Source: Azospirillum baldaniorum
GTDB lineage: Bacteria > Pseudomonadota > Alphaproteobacteria > Azospirillales > Azospirillaceae
Assembly (NCBI RefSeq): GCF_003119195.2
Contig: NZ_CP022253.1
Location: 2,551,001-2,615,000, forward strand
Length of the DNA: 64,000 nt
Direction of reading: 5' to 3'
Part shown: in pieces, positions 56,367-64,000 of the stretch
How positions within the stretch are numbered: position 1 is the first letter of the stretch
How the letters are laid out: every line of letters starts with the position of its first letter
The notes under the pieces: generated by a model
The model's input: only the letters and a program-made list of their open reading frames with translations
Told to the model about the DNA's origin: nothing
Database searches by the model: none
Translations under genes and position numbers: made by a program

Positions 56367-56741
56367 TCACACGGCGATGATCGCGTCGATTTCGACCTGG
56401 GCGCCTTTCGGAAGGGCCGAAACTTCGTAGCAGGCACGGGCCGGCTTATGCGTGGAAAATACTTTCGCATATTCATCGTTCAGGGCGGCGAAGGTGGACA
56501 GGTCGGTGACCAGAATGGTGAGTTTCAGGGATTTGGCGATGTCCGTGCCGGCGGCCTCGGCAATCGCGGCGATGTTGGCAAGGCATTGGGCCATCTGTTC
56601 GACGGGGTCTTCCGACACAAAAGCCCCGGTCGCCGGAACGATGGGAAGCTGGCCCGAAACAAACAGCAGATCGCCGTGGCGCATGGCTTGACAATAGGGG
56701 CCTATGGCCGCCGGGGCGGAGTCGGTATGAATGGGGGTCAC
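56367..56741 (-). CDS. RidA-family enamine/imine deaminase
   Basis: The 124-residue protein has the complete RidA (YjgF/YER057c/UK114) sequence: 'APAAIGPYCQAMRHGDLLFVSGQLPI', 'AQCLANIAAIAEAAGTDI' and 'KPARACYEVSALPKGAQVEIDAI'. It carries the catalytic Arg102 and the conserved Glu117. RidA hydrolyses reactive 2-aminoacrylate-type enamines released by PLP enzymes. The gene directly upstream is a PLP-dependent class V enzyme, so it probably clears an unstable product of that step. It is the last gene of the leftward operon. Confidence 0.93.
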   Translation of the reverse strand: MTPIHTDSAPAAIGPYCQAMRHGDLLFVSGQLPIVPATGAFVSEDPVEQMAQCLANIAAIAEAAGTDIAKSLKLTILVTDLSTFAALNDEYAKVFSTHKPARACYEVSALPKGAQVEIDAIIAV

Positions 56742-56789
56742 GGCCTGTCTCCTTATGGCTCGTTATGGCTCAGGGGCGGGGAAGTGAGA

Positions 56790-58040
56790 TCAGCCATCAC
56801 CGTGGCGAATCAGGGACCCGGCGAAAGCGACGAGCTGATCGACGTCCGCCTCGGTGTTGAAGTAGTGCGGGGCCGCGCGGACCAGCGTGGGCAGATGCCG
56901 GCGTTCGGCGTCCAGGCGGGTGCTTTCCGGCGACGAGGTGCTGATGACGATGCCACGGGCTGCAGCTCCGGCGACGATGCTCCGCGGGTCCACGGCATCG
57001 GAGCTGAAGCTGACGATGGCACTGGGGCACGCGCCCAGGTCATGAGTCCGGAAGCTGGGCACGCTTGCCAAGCCATCTCGAAGCCGCTGTGCCAGCCGGC
57101 GGCAGCGGCGCCAGATGCGGTCGATGCCGACTTCCATCGCATAATCGGCGGCCTCGCCCATGCCGAGCCGCGCCATGTGGTTGCTTTCCCAGCTTTCGTA
57201 GCGCCGGGCATCATCGCGCAGCTCATAGCGGTTGCGCTCCACCCACCGGGCGCCGATGTGATCAATGAAGGGGGGCTCACACCGGTCCAACATCGCGCGA
57301 CGGACATACAAGAAGCCCGCGCCACGCGGTCCCCGCAGGAACTTGCGCGACGTCGCGGCCAGAAAGTCGCAGCCGAGTGTCTGGACGTCGACCGGCATCT
57401 GACCGACCGCTTGGCAGGCATCCAGAAGATAGGGAATGCCGTGCGCGCGGGCGATCTGCCCGACGGCCGCCGCCGGATTGTTCAACCCACCATTGGTCGG
57501 CACCCAGGTCAACGAAATCAGGCGAACCTTCGGATCGATCATCCGCTCAAGCGCTGTCAGATCGACGACGCCTTGCTCATCCGACGGACACACGCGGATA
57601 ACGACTCCCCGGCGCCGCTGCATCTGGAGCAGGGTCACATAATTGGCGCCGTATTCGGCCTCGGCGGTGATGACCACATCGCCGGGGGTGAAGTCGAGGG
57701 AATGAAAAGCCAGCTGCCACGCGACCGTGGCGTTCTCGACGAGAGCGATCTCGGCGGGTGCTGCATTGATCAACTGGGCAATCGACCCATAAACACGCTC
57801 CAGTCGCTCCTCGGAAGCCGTGAAGGCACCGTATCCGCCCAGCCGGGCTTCCAGATCCAGGTAGCCGTGCATCCGCTCGACCACGGGGCGTGGCATCAGC
57901 GACGCGCCGCAACTCAGGAGGAACGTTTGTCCGGCGAGCCCCGGCGTCTCGGCGCGGAGCGCGTCCAGTTCCTCGTCCAGGATGTCGGCAGGCAAAGGGG
58001 AGGCGCCGGCCGGACGCAGATCGTTTCCGGTCATAGTCAT
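56790..58040 (-). CDS. class V PLP-dependent enzyme (aminotransferase/desulfurase fold)
   Basis: The 416-residue fold-type I PLP enzyme has 'LVENATVAWQLAFHSL' (cofactor phosphate region), Asp207 in 'YLLDACQAVGQMPVDV' and the Schiff-base Lys233 in 'AATSRKFLRGPRGAGFLYV'. The sequence is nearest to the isopenicillin-N-epimerase/cysteine-desulfurase-like group, which includes epimerases, lyases and transaminases, so the reaction cannot be fixed. The start at 58040 (ATG ACT ATG) is set at the beginning of homology; a GTG-type extension to 58109 seems unlikely. RidA follows 48 bases downstream, fitting an enzyme that releases an enamine. Confidence 0.88.
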   Translation of the reverse strand: MTMTGNDLRPAGASPLPADILDEELDALRAETPGLAGQTFLLSCGASLMPRPVVERMHGYLDLEARLGGYGAFTASEERLERVYGSIAQLINAAPAEIALVENATVAWQLAFHSLDFTPGDVVITAEAEYGANYVTLLQMQRRRGVVIRVCPSDEQGVVDLTALERMIDPKVRLISLTWVPTNGGLNNPAAAVGQIARAHGIPYLLDACQAVGQMPVDVQTLGCDFLAATSRKFLRGPRGAGFLYVRRAMLDRCEPPFIDHIGARWVERNRYELRDDARRYESWESNHMARLGMGEAADYAMEVGIDRIWRRCRRLAQRLRDGLASVPSFRTHDLGACPSAIVSFSSDAVDPRSIVAGAAARGIVISTSSPESTRLDAERRHLPTLVRAAPHYFNTEADVDQLVAFAGSLIRHGDG

Positions 58041-58065
58041 TGGACTGCTTTGTAACGGCCGCCGA

Positions 58066-58084
58066 GGGAAGGCGCCGCCTTCCC
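58066..58084 (-). promoter_or_regulatory. intercistronic hairpin
   Basis: GGGAAGGC and GCCTTCCC form an 8-bp stem with a 3-base loop between the enolase-superfamily gene and the aminotransferase gene. There is no U-tract, so it is more likely an mRNA-stability or partial-attenuation element than a full terminator. Confidence 0.35.
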
Positions 58085-58125
58085 CCGGTGGTCTTGACGT
58101 GTGCTGCACCCACTCGTGGGCGGTC

Positions 58126-59286
58126 TTAGCGAACCTCGGCCCAGATGTGCTCCCGGACCACGGCGTCCTTCAGGGTGACGCCGTAACCCGGCCCGTCCGG
58201 AATCTGCAGAGCGCCGTTCTTCAGACGGCTCTCGAAGGGCTCCGTCGCCACTTCGATCCAGCCGGGAATGCGGGCCCAGTAGGGGAAGTGTTCCTGCACA
58301 TAGAAGTTCGGGATCACGGCGCTGAGATGGGTGGCGATGCTGGCCGCAACGGAACTGCCGCAGACATGGGGCTGCACCTTGACGCCGTAGGCATCGGCCA
58401 TGGCGGCAATCTTATGGGTTTCGGCGAACCCGCCGGTGTTGCCGATGTCCGGCTGCAGGATGCCGACGGCCCGACGCTCCAGCAGATCGCGGAAGCCGTA
58501 CCGCAGGTATTGCCGCTCGCCGGTGGCGATCGGAATGTTCGTCTTGGCGGCGACCTGTTCCAGCGCACCCAGGTCCCCCGGATCGCAGATTTCCTCGATG
58601 AAGGCGATATCCAGATCTTCCAGGCCATGGACGAAGCGGATGGTATCGCTCACCGAGAAACCGCCGGCCAGATCGAGCATGAGCGTGACGTCGGCGCCCA
58701 CGGTGCGCCGGACCTGCGCGACGATATCCAGCGCGGCGTTTACCGCGTCGCGGTCATCCGCGTAGCGGTTGACCGTGTGCCGAAGGGTCCCGTTGGGCTG
58801 AATCCGCGCCAAGGGGTACATTTTCAGGGCCTTGTGCCCGTCCTTCACGGCCGCCTCCGCTTGGCGCAGCAGATCGGCAACGGAGGTCGCGCCGAAGTAC
58901 CAGCCATTGGCGTAGTAGGCGAGCGTGTCACGCATCCGTCCGCCGAACAGCTCGTGGACCGGAACGTTCAGCGCCCGTGCCCGAATGTCCCACAGAGCCT
59001 GCTCGATGGCACTGAGGCCGGCTCCGGCAATGCCCCCAGGATTCTTCAGCCAAAAGGACTGATCGTACATCTCGCCGACCAGGCTGTTGATGCGGGTCGG
59101 ATCGGCGCCGATCACGAACCGCGCGCACAGATCCTGAATCATGCCCGCGGCGCCGGTCCGGCCGCAGCCGTAAGCCGTGGCGACCTCGCCGAGGCCGGAT
59201 ATTCCCTCATCGGTATCAAGCTTGACGATGACGGGTTTGAGGCCCTCGCTGTTGATGACGTAGATCGTGGCTTTGGTGATCTTCAT
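58126..59286 (-). CDS. enolase-superfamily (mandelate racemase/muconate lactonizing) enzyme
   Basis: The 386-residue enzyme has the three metal ligands of the superfamily: Asp205 ('LMLDLAGGF'), Glu231 ('IAFIEEICDP') and Glu257 ('PIATGERQY'). The candidate catalytic bases are Lys155 in 'GHKALKMYP' and His307 in 'VQPHVCGSS', which favours the mandelate-racemase/sugar-acid-dehydratase side of the family. All members abstract a proton alpha to a carboxylate. With a peptide-type transporter and a PLP enzyme in the same operon, the substrate could be a sugar acid, an N-acyl amino acid or a dipeptide. The exact reaction is open. Confidence 0.9.
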   Translation of the reverse strand: MKITKATIYVINSEGLKPVIVKLDTDEGISGLGEVATAYGCGRTGAAGMIQDLCARFVIGADPTRINSLVGEMYDQSFWLKNPGGIAGAGLSAIEQALWDIRARALNVPVHELFGGRMRDTLAYYANGWYFGATSVADLLRQAEAAVKDGHKALKMYPLARIQPNGTLRHTVNRYADDRDAVNAALDIVAQVRRTVGADVTLMLDLAGGFSVSDTIRFVHGLEDLDIAFIEEICDPGDLGALEQVAAKTNIPIATGERQYLRYGFRDLLERRAVGILQPDIGNTGGFAETHKIAAMADAYGVKVQPHVCGSSVAASIATHLSAVIPNFYVQEHFPYWARIPGWIEVATEPFESRLKNGALQIPDGPGYGVTLKDAVVREHIWAEVR

Positions 59287-59322
59287 GATGACGCTGTCCG
59301 GTGAATGGGATGGGATAAAGGC

Positions 59323-60996
59323 TCAGGCGCCGAGTTCATCGCGCAGGGACCGGTGGAGCGCGGAAGCCTCCTCCAGCCATCCGAGGCGCATGGCGGCGAC
59401 CGAGGAGCGCAGCAGCCGGGTGTAGGGATGACGGGGAGCCCCGAGGACCTGCGCCGTGGGGCCTTGTTCCACGACTTCGCCGTTGCGCAGGACCATGATC
59501 TTGTCCGACATCGCAGCCACTGCGGAAAGGTCATGGCTGATGAACAGGATGCCGATGTTCAGCTCGCGCTTGAGTTCGTTGATCAGGTCGAGGACCGATG
59601 CCGCGACGATGTTGTCGAGCGCCGAGGTGATTTCGTCGCAGATCAGCACGTCCGGCCGGGCGGCGAGAGAGCGGGCCAGGTTGACCCGCTGCTTTTCACC
59701 ACCGGACATCTGGCTCGGCTTGCGGTCGACGTAATCGGCGGGCAGATGGACCTGTTCCAGAAGTTCGCGTATCCGCTCGGCGCGGCGCTCTTTGGAGCGT
59801 TCCCCGAAGAACGTCAACACCTGTCCGAGGATGCGGCCCACCGTGTGGTGGCGGTTCAGGGACGTGTCGGCCGACTGGAAGGTGATCTGGACGGCCCGGC
59901 GCATGGGGAGGGGACGCTTGAGCACATCCCGTTCCATCAGCCGCCCGTTGACCAGGACGTCGCCGTGGCTGGGTTGGACCAAGCCGGCGATGGCACGGGC
60001 CATGGTGCTCTTGCCCGACCCGGACTCGCCGACCACCGCCATCATCTCGCCGCCGTTCAGGGTCAGCGACGCACCGCTGAGCGCCTTCACCGCGAAACCG
60101 CCGGTGTCGTAGCATACGGCCAGATCGCGAACCTCCAGAAGTGGCGTCCGGTCCGTCCTGTCAGATGGAGATGCCGCTGTCGCGCTGGCGGCGACGGTTT
60201 CCGCCATGGTCCCGGATTCGGCATCGAAACCGCGATGCATCTCCAGGAGCTGCCGCGTGTACGGGTGTTCGGGATGATGGAGGATTTGCTCGACCGTGCC
60301 ACGCTCGACCACCTCGCCGTTGCGCATCACCAGGATGTGGGTGGCGACCTGGACCACCTGGGCGATGTCGTGGCCGACCAGGATGGCGGCGGTCCCGCTG
60401 GCGCGGATCCCGGTGTCCAGGGCCTTCAGCACCTCCACCTGGGTGGTGGCATCGAGGGCGCTGGTCGGTTCGTCACAGATCAGAATCTCGGGCATTTCAT
60501 GCAGGCCCATGGCGATCATGAACCGCTGCAATTGCCCGCCGGAAACCTCATGGGGGAATCGGTTGTAAAAGGCTTCGCCGGTGGGCAGGTCAAGAGTCCG
60601 ATAGACCTCCCGTGCCCGGGCGTGGGCCGCGTCGGGGGACATGGTGTGATGGATACGGCTGCTTTCCGTGACCTGGCGGTCCAGCCGGATGCGCGGGTTG
60701 AAGGAGACCGCGGCACTCTGGGCGATGTAGGCCAGCTTGCGGCCACGCAGGCGCGCCAGTGCCCGCCGGCTCATCCGCAGCAAATCCTGGCCTTGGAAGA
60801 GCACCTGCCCGGAAACGTGGCGGACGCCCGGCCGCATGTGCCCCAGGGCGGTCAGCGCCAGGGTCGTTTTCCCGGACCCGGATGCCCCGATGAGCGCCAG
60901 GATCTGGCCATGTTCCAGGGTCAGCGAGACGTCCCGCAGAATGGGCTTCCCGCTGTCCGCGGACAGATTCAGATTCTGGATACGGAGAAGCGTCAT
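59323..60996 (-). CDS. double ABC ATPase of a peptide/opine-type importer
   Basis: The 557-residue protein contains two complete ATPase domains joined by an Ala/Ser/Thr linker (about 262–288), equivalent to fused DppD and DppF. The first has Walker A 'GASGSGKTTL', signature 'VSGGQLQR' and Walker B 'ILICDEPTSALD'. The second has 'GESGSGKSTM', 'MSGGEKQR' and 'VLICDEITSALD'. Each domain ends with the oligopeptide-type 'HPYTR'. It powers the two permeases encoded upstream and overlaps the second by four bases. Confidence 0.95.
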   Translation of the reverse strand: MTLLRIQNLNLSADSGKPILRDVSLTLEHGQILALIGASGSGKTTLALTALGHMRPGVRHVSGQVLFQGQDLLRMSRRALARLRGRKLAYIAQSAAVSFNPRIRLDRQVTESSRIHHTMSPDAAHARAREVYRTLDLPTGEAFYNRFPHEVSGGQLQRFMIAMGLHEMPEILICDEPTSALDATTQVEVLKALDTGIRASGTAAILVGHDIAQVVQVATHILVMRNGEVVERGTVEQILHHPEHPYTRQLLEMHRGFDAESGTMAETVAASATAASPSDRTDRTPLLEVRDLAVCYDTGGFAVKALSGASLTLNGGEMMAVVGESGSGKSTMARAIAGLVQPSHGDVLVNGRLMERDVLKRPLPMRRAVQITFQSADTSLNRHHTVGRILGQVLTFFGERSKERRAERIRELLEQVHLPADYVDRKPSQMSGGEKQRVNLARSLAARPDVLICDEITSALDNIVAASVLDLINELKRELNIGILFISHDLSAVAAMSDKIMVLRNGEVVEQGPTAQVLGAPRHPYTRLLRSSVAAMRLGWLEEASALHRSLRDELGA

Positions 60997-61838
60997 ACCC
61001 CGCCTCCCTTCTTTTCACGTTCCTGCAAGCCGTCGACGAACAGGTTCAGCAGGACGGAGACGACCGCGATGGAGAGAGCCGGATAGATCGGTGCCCAGGA
61101 ACCGATTTGCAGGCCGTCCAGATTTTCGCGGACGAGTCCGCCCCAGTCCGCCATCGGCGGCTGCACGCCAAGACCAAGGAAGCTCAGGCCGCTCATGAAG
61201 AGGATGGCGAAGCTCAGGCGCAGGGCGAAATCCGCGGTCAATGGCATGACCACATGCGGCAGCATCTCGCCGAACAGAAGCCACCGATTGCCCTCGCCGC
61301 GGGCACGGGCCACGGTGATGAAATCCTGAGCGATCAGGTCTTGCCCAAGCGCGCGGGCGATCCGGAACACGCCGGCGGCATAGACCACGGCTGTCAGAAC
61401 CACGATGGCGACGAGGGACGGGCCGGTCACGGCGAGCACGACGAGACCGGCAATGATCTTGGGAACGGACAGAACCACGTCGACGATCCGGCTGACGACC
61501 GCATCGAACCATCCGCCGCGCAACGCCGCCAGCAGACCCAGCGTGTCGCCGATCAGGTGGGCGAGAATGGTGCTGAGCAAGGCCATGCCAAGGGTGACGC
61601 GGCCCGAGCTGAGCAGCCGCGCCAGCAGATCGCGGCCGAGGAAGTCGGTGCCCAACCAGTACTCGTCGGACGGCGGAACGAAGCCGTCGCTGCTCAGAAA
61701 AGCGTCGGGGTCGTGCAGCGGCAACAGCGGTGCCGCCAGAACGGCGAAGGCGACCAGCAGCAGGAGGGCGACGACAACCGACAGCAGCGTCGGCCGGAAC
61801 AGGCTTTTGAGCTGGGAGGGTGTCTGGTGCGGCATCAT
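60993..61838 (-). CDS. ABC importer permease, DppC type
   Basis: The 281-residue inner-membrane protein has six helices, the N-terminal 'OppC_N' helix ('LLSVVVALLLLVAFAVLAAPLL') and 'YWLGTDFLGRDLLARLLSSGRVTLG', the signature start of DppC/OppC. The EAA loop that contacts the ATPase is 'VARARGEGNRWLLFGEMLPHVV'. It starts ATGATG at 61838 and overlaps the DppB-type gene by four bases; its own stop overlaps the ATPase start in the same way. All of this indicates tight translational coupling. Confidence 0.95.
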   Translation of the reverse strand: MMPHQTPSQLKSLFRPTLLSVVVALLLLVAFAVLAAPLLPLHDPDAFLSSDGFVPPSDEYWLGTDFLGRDLLARLLSSGRVTLGMALLSTILAHLIGDTLGLLAALRGGWFDAVVSRIVDVVLSVPKIIAGLVVLAVTGPSLVAIVVLTAVVYAAGVFRIARALGQDLIAQDFITVARARGEGNRWLLFGEMLPHVVMPLTADFALRLSFAILFMSGLSFLGLGVQPPMADWGGLVRENLDGLQIGSWAPIYPALSIAVVSVLLNLFVDGLQEREKKGGGV

Positions 61839-62788
61839 GAGGAAGCCCCCGGTTCCTTGCGGCTGTCGAACAGCTTGGCGACGATGTCGGCGACCATGAT
61901 CAGGCCGATGTAGGCGGCCGAGAAAATCATTGCGCAGGCCTGGACCACCGGCAGGTCGCGCGCCTGAACCGAATCCGCCATGAGCCGGGCGAGGCCGGGG
62001 AAGGCGAAGATGGTTTCGACGATCACCACGCCACTGATGAGGTAGGCGACATTCATCGCGATGATGTTGATCAGCGGGCCGACGGCGTTGCGCAAGGCGT
62101 GGACCGTGATCACGCGGACCGATCCGGCGCCTTTCAGCCGGGCCGTCTCGACATAAGGCTGCGTCAGGATGTTGCCGACCACGGCGCGGGTCATCCGGGC
62201 GAGCTGCGCGGTGACGATGATGGTCATGGTGGCCAACGGCAACAGCATGGATTTGATCAGGGTCAGGACCCCCGAGCCGGGCGTCACGTAAGAGATTGCC
62301 GGCAGCCAGCGCAGATGGATCGAGAAGACGAGCACACCCAGCGTGGCGACCAGGAATTCCGGCGTCGCGCACAGACCGACGATGACGATGGTCCCGACCC
62401 GGTCCAGACGGGTGCCCTTGTGGACAGCCAGGACCATGCCGATCAGCAAGGCCAGGGGAACCGAGACCAACGTGGTCAGCCCGGCCAGCGTCAACGTGTT
62501 GGACAGGCGTTCGGACAACATCACGCTGACGGGTTGACGGGAGGTCATCGAAACGCCCCAGTCGCCATGAAATATGCCCCACAGCCAAGCCAGATAGCGA
62601 ACCGGTGCGGGCTGATCCAATCCCAGTTCGGCCCGCAACGCAGCCACGTTCTCGGGGCTGGCCGACTGTCCAAGCATGATTTGCGCCACATCGCCGGGCA
62701 ACATCTCGCAGCCGACGAAAATGAGCAGGGAGATGACCAGCAGCAGGACGAAGCCTGCTGCCAGCCGCTTGACGATGAATCTGATCAC
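61835..62788 (-). CDS. ABC importer permease, DppB type
   Basis: The 317-residue inner-membrane protein begins 'MIRFIVKRLAAGFVLLLVISLLIF', followed by 'LPGDVAQIMLGQSASPENVAALRAELGLDQP' and 'GDWGVSM', the standard DppB/OppB opening. Six membrane helices follow. The EAA loop is 'ARLKGAGSVRVITVHALRNAVGPLI'. With the DppC-type partner it forms the transmembrane channel for the substrate delivered by the family 5 binding protein encoded upstream. Confidence 0.95.
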   Translation of the reverse strand: MIRFIVKRLAAGFVLLLVISLLIFVGCEMLPGDVAQIMLGQSASPENVAALRAELGLDQPAPVRYLAWLWGIFHGDWGVSMTSRQPVSVMLSERLSNTLTLAGLTTLVSVPLALLIGMVLAVHKGTRLDRVGTIVIVGLCATPEFLVATLGVLVFSIHLRWLPAISYVTPGSGVLTLIKSMLLPLATMTIIVTAQLARMTRAVVGNILTQPYVETARLKGAGSVRVITVHALRNAVGPLINIIAMNVAYLISGVVIVETIFAFPGLARLMADSVQARDLPVVQACAMIFSAAYIGLIMVADIVAKLFDSRKEPGASS

Positions 62789-62803
62789 GGTGAGACCTAG
62801 CGC

Positions 62804-64000
62804 TTACGAAAGCCAGACCTGATCGGAGAACCGGAAGCCGGAAAAGTTTCCGATCTGGTTGGGTGTAAGCCCCTGGATGCGGCTTGAAACACCGTCGAGA
62901 TAGCTCAGGAAGACCGGCATCGTCACCGCACCGCAGTTGTGCAGGATCTCCTGGATCTCATGGTACATGGCGATGCGCTTGTCCACATCCAGAGTGGCCC
63001 GAACGCCGTCGATGAGAGAGTCCAGGCGCGGGTTGCCGTAGTGGGAGAAGTTCCACTGCGAGCCGCTCTTCCAGGTCACGTTGAGCAGCAGATGCGGCGT
63101 CGGACGGGGGAAGAAGTTGGTTGCGAAGAAGCGGCGCTTGCCGGCGACGGCGGTCCAGTAGCTCTCCGAGGGCTCGCGCCGCAAGGTCAGGTTGAGGCCT
63201 GCCTGGGCGGCGGAGCGCTGCAGAAGCTGGGCGATTTCGACGCTGTAGACCACCCCATCGCTGACCGAGAGTTCGAGCGGGGTCCGCCCGATTCCCGATT
63301 TCTTCAGGTAATGCTTGGCTTTGTCGAGATCCAGTTCGCGCTGTGGCAGGTTGGCGTTGTAGTAGGGGCTCATCTTGCCGACCGGATGGTCATTGGCGAC
63401 GGAGCCGTGGCCCTTGAGCACGGTTTCGACGATCTTCGGGCGGTCGAACATGTTGGCGATGGCCAACCCGAGGTTCGGGTCGAAGTTGGTAGCGGCGTCA
63501 AACTGATACCCGGCGTAGCGGGTGCTCGGCGTCTCGAAGATCTTCGTGGACGGGTTCGCCGCGACTTGATCGATGCCCGCGCCTTTCAGGTCCGCGGCCA
63601 TGTCGATGTCGCCGGACAGCAAGGCGCTGACCCGTGCGTTGGCATCGGTGATCGAGATCATCTCGATCTCGTCCAGGTAAGGCTGACCGTCCTTCCAGAA
63701 ATTGGTGTTGCGAGTCAGCACGGTGCGAATGCCGGGCTGGAACTCCGCCATGACGAAGGGGCCCGTGCCGATCGGCTTGGAAAAGTCCTCTGTGCCGTCC
63801 TTCACCACGCAGAACTGCAGCAGGCCGAGCAGAACGGGCAACTCGACGTCCGCCTCAGCCAAGCGGACCAGAATGGTATCGTCACCTTCCGTGGTCACCG
63901 CGGCGATATTGGCCACCAGAGGCTTCGCCGACGAGGCCTTGCCTTCGTTCTTGTGGCGCATGATGGAGAACGCTATGTCCTGAAGCGACAGGGGCTGGCC
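62804..64000 (-). CDS. family 5 extracellular solute-binding protein (5' end beyond the window)
   Basis: The visible 398 codons are the C-terminal part of a DppA/OppA-type binding protein. The frame is open to the window edge, and codons before the first internal ATG still match the family ('LSLQDIAFSIMRHKNEGKA'). Other family blocks are 'PIGTGPFVMAEFQPG', 'NFWKDGQPYLDEIEMISITDANARVSALLSGDIDMA' and 'DRPKIVETVLKGHG'. Signal peptide and first lobe are missing from view. It captures the substrate for the two permeases directly downstream. Confidence 0.92.
   Translation of the reverse strand, partial: GQPLSLQDIAFSIMRHKNEGKASSAKPLVANIAAVTTEGDDTILVRLAEADVELPVLLGLLQFCVVKDGTEDFSKPIGTGPFVMAEFQPGIRTVLTRNTNFWKDGQPYLDEIEMISITDANARVSALLSGDIDMAADLKGAGIDQVAANPSTKIFETPSTRYAGYQFDAATNFDPNLGLAIANMFDRPKIVETVLKGHGSVANDHPVGKMSPYYNANLPQRELDLDKAKHYLKKSGIGRTPLELSVSDGVVYSVEIAQLLQRSAAQAGLNLTLRREPSESYWTAVAGKRRFFATNFFPRPTPHLLLNVTWKSGSQWNFSHYGNPRLDSLIDGVRATLDVDKRIAMYHEIQEILHNCGAVTMPVFLSYLDGVSSRIQGLTPNQIGNFSGFRFSDQVWLS

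Overview
The base composition (very high GC), the gene content and the codon bias fit an alphaproteobacterium of the Azospirillum / Rhodospirillales type. The order MaoC–ribF–pyrE–ileS–lspA–DUF3035 lipoprotein–paired M16 peptidases is typical of that group. This assignment is inferred from gene content, not from a database comparison.

Layout. (1) 0.2–17.3 kb is mostly core chromosome: a PRC-barrel secreted protein, a bacteriohemerythrin, a lysophospholipase-like hydrolase, an RlpA-like lipoprotein-type protein, an SDR, a MaoC hydratase, ribF, a small ribF-linked peptide, pyrE, ileS, lspA, a DUF3035 lipoprotein, two M16 peptidases and pgi. Two ~85-bp double-hairpin repeats lie in inverted orientation around the lspA–M16 block. 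(2) 17.4–21.1 kb is a small accessory island. It holds two unrecognised proteins with disordered N-termini, a predicted pepsin-like aspartic protease and two very small genes. (3) mutL (21.2–23.1 kb) is followed by a scrambled region (23.1–32.9 kb) with IS21-, IS5- and IS6-type remnants and an intact 852-bp IS427-group IS. The IS sits in what is left of an MFS drug exporter. An AdeRS/AdeAB-like efflux module is also here (two-component system, membrane-fusion protein, RND pump), and its outer-membrane channel gene is broken.

(4) 33–39.5 kb carries an orphan periplasmic binding protein and a locus built on the two halves of the plant virus-resistance protein Tm-1. A Tm-1-like ATP-binding (UPF0261) gene and a TIM-barrel (PEP-hydrolase family) gene are followed by an SRPBCC gene. 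Divergent to them is a regulator made of the same TIM barrel fused to a degenerate AAA+ domain and a Fis-type helix-turn-helix. A third, diverged TIM-barrel gene converges on the regulator. IS6-family remnants lie on both sides. The right-hand one joins an etfA tail to a fragment of what looks like a Wadjet (JetB/JetC) plasmid-defence operon. (5) 40–42.4 kb holds an AraC regulator, an HSL-type esterase and an IS110-type scrap. (6) 42.6–55.3 kb is a single 4,234-residue gene for a type I-secreted RTX giant. It has 25 FG-GAP-like calcium repeats arranged as five blocks of five, 14 near-identical Ig-like domains and about 22 RTX nonapeptides. (7) 56.4–64 kb is one leftward operon: peptide-type ABC transporter (binding protein cut by the window edge, two permeases, a fused double ATPase), an enolase-superfamily enzyme, a class V aminotransferase and RidA. 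It reads as uptake and catabolism of an unidentified small molecule.

Starts were chosen mainly from Shine-Dalgarno spacing and from where family homology begins. All functional assignments come from motif recognition in the translated sequence; no searches were run.
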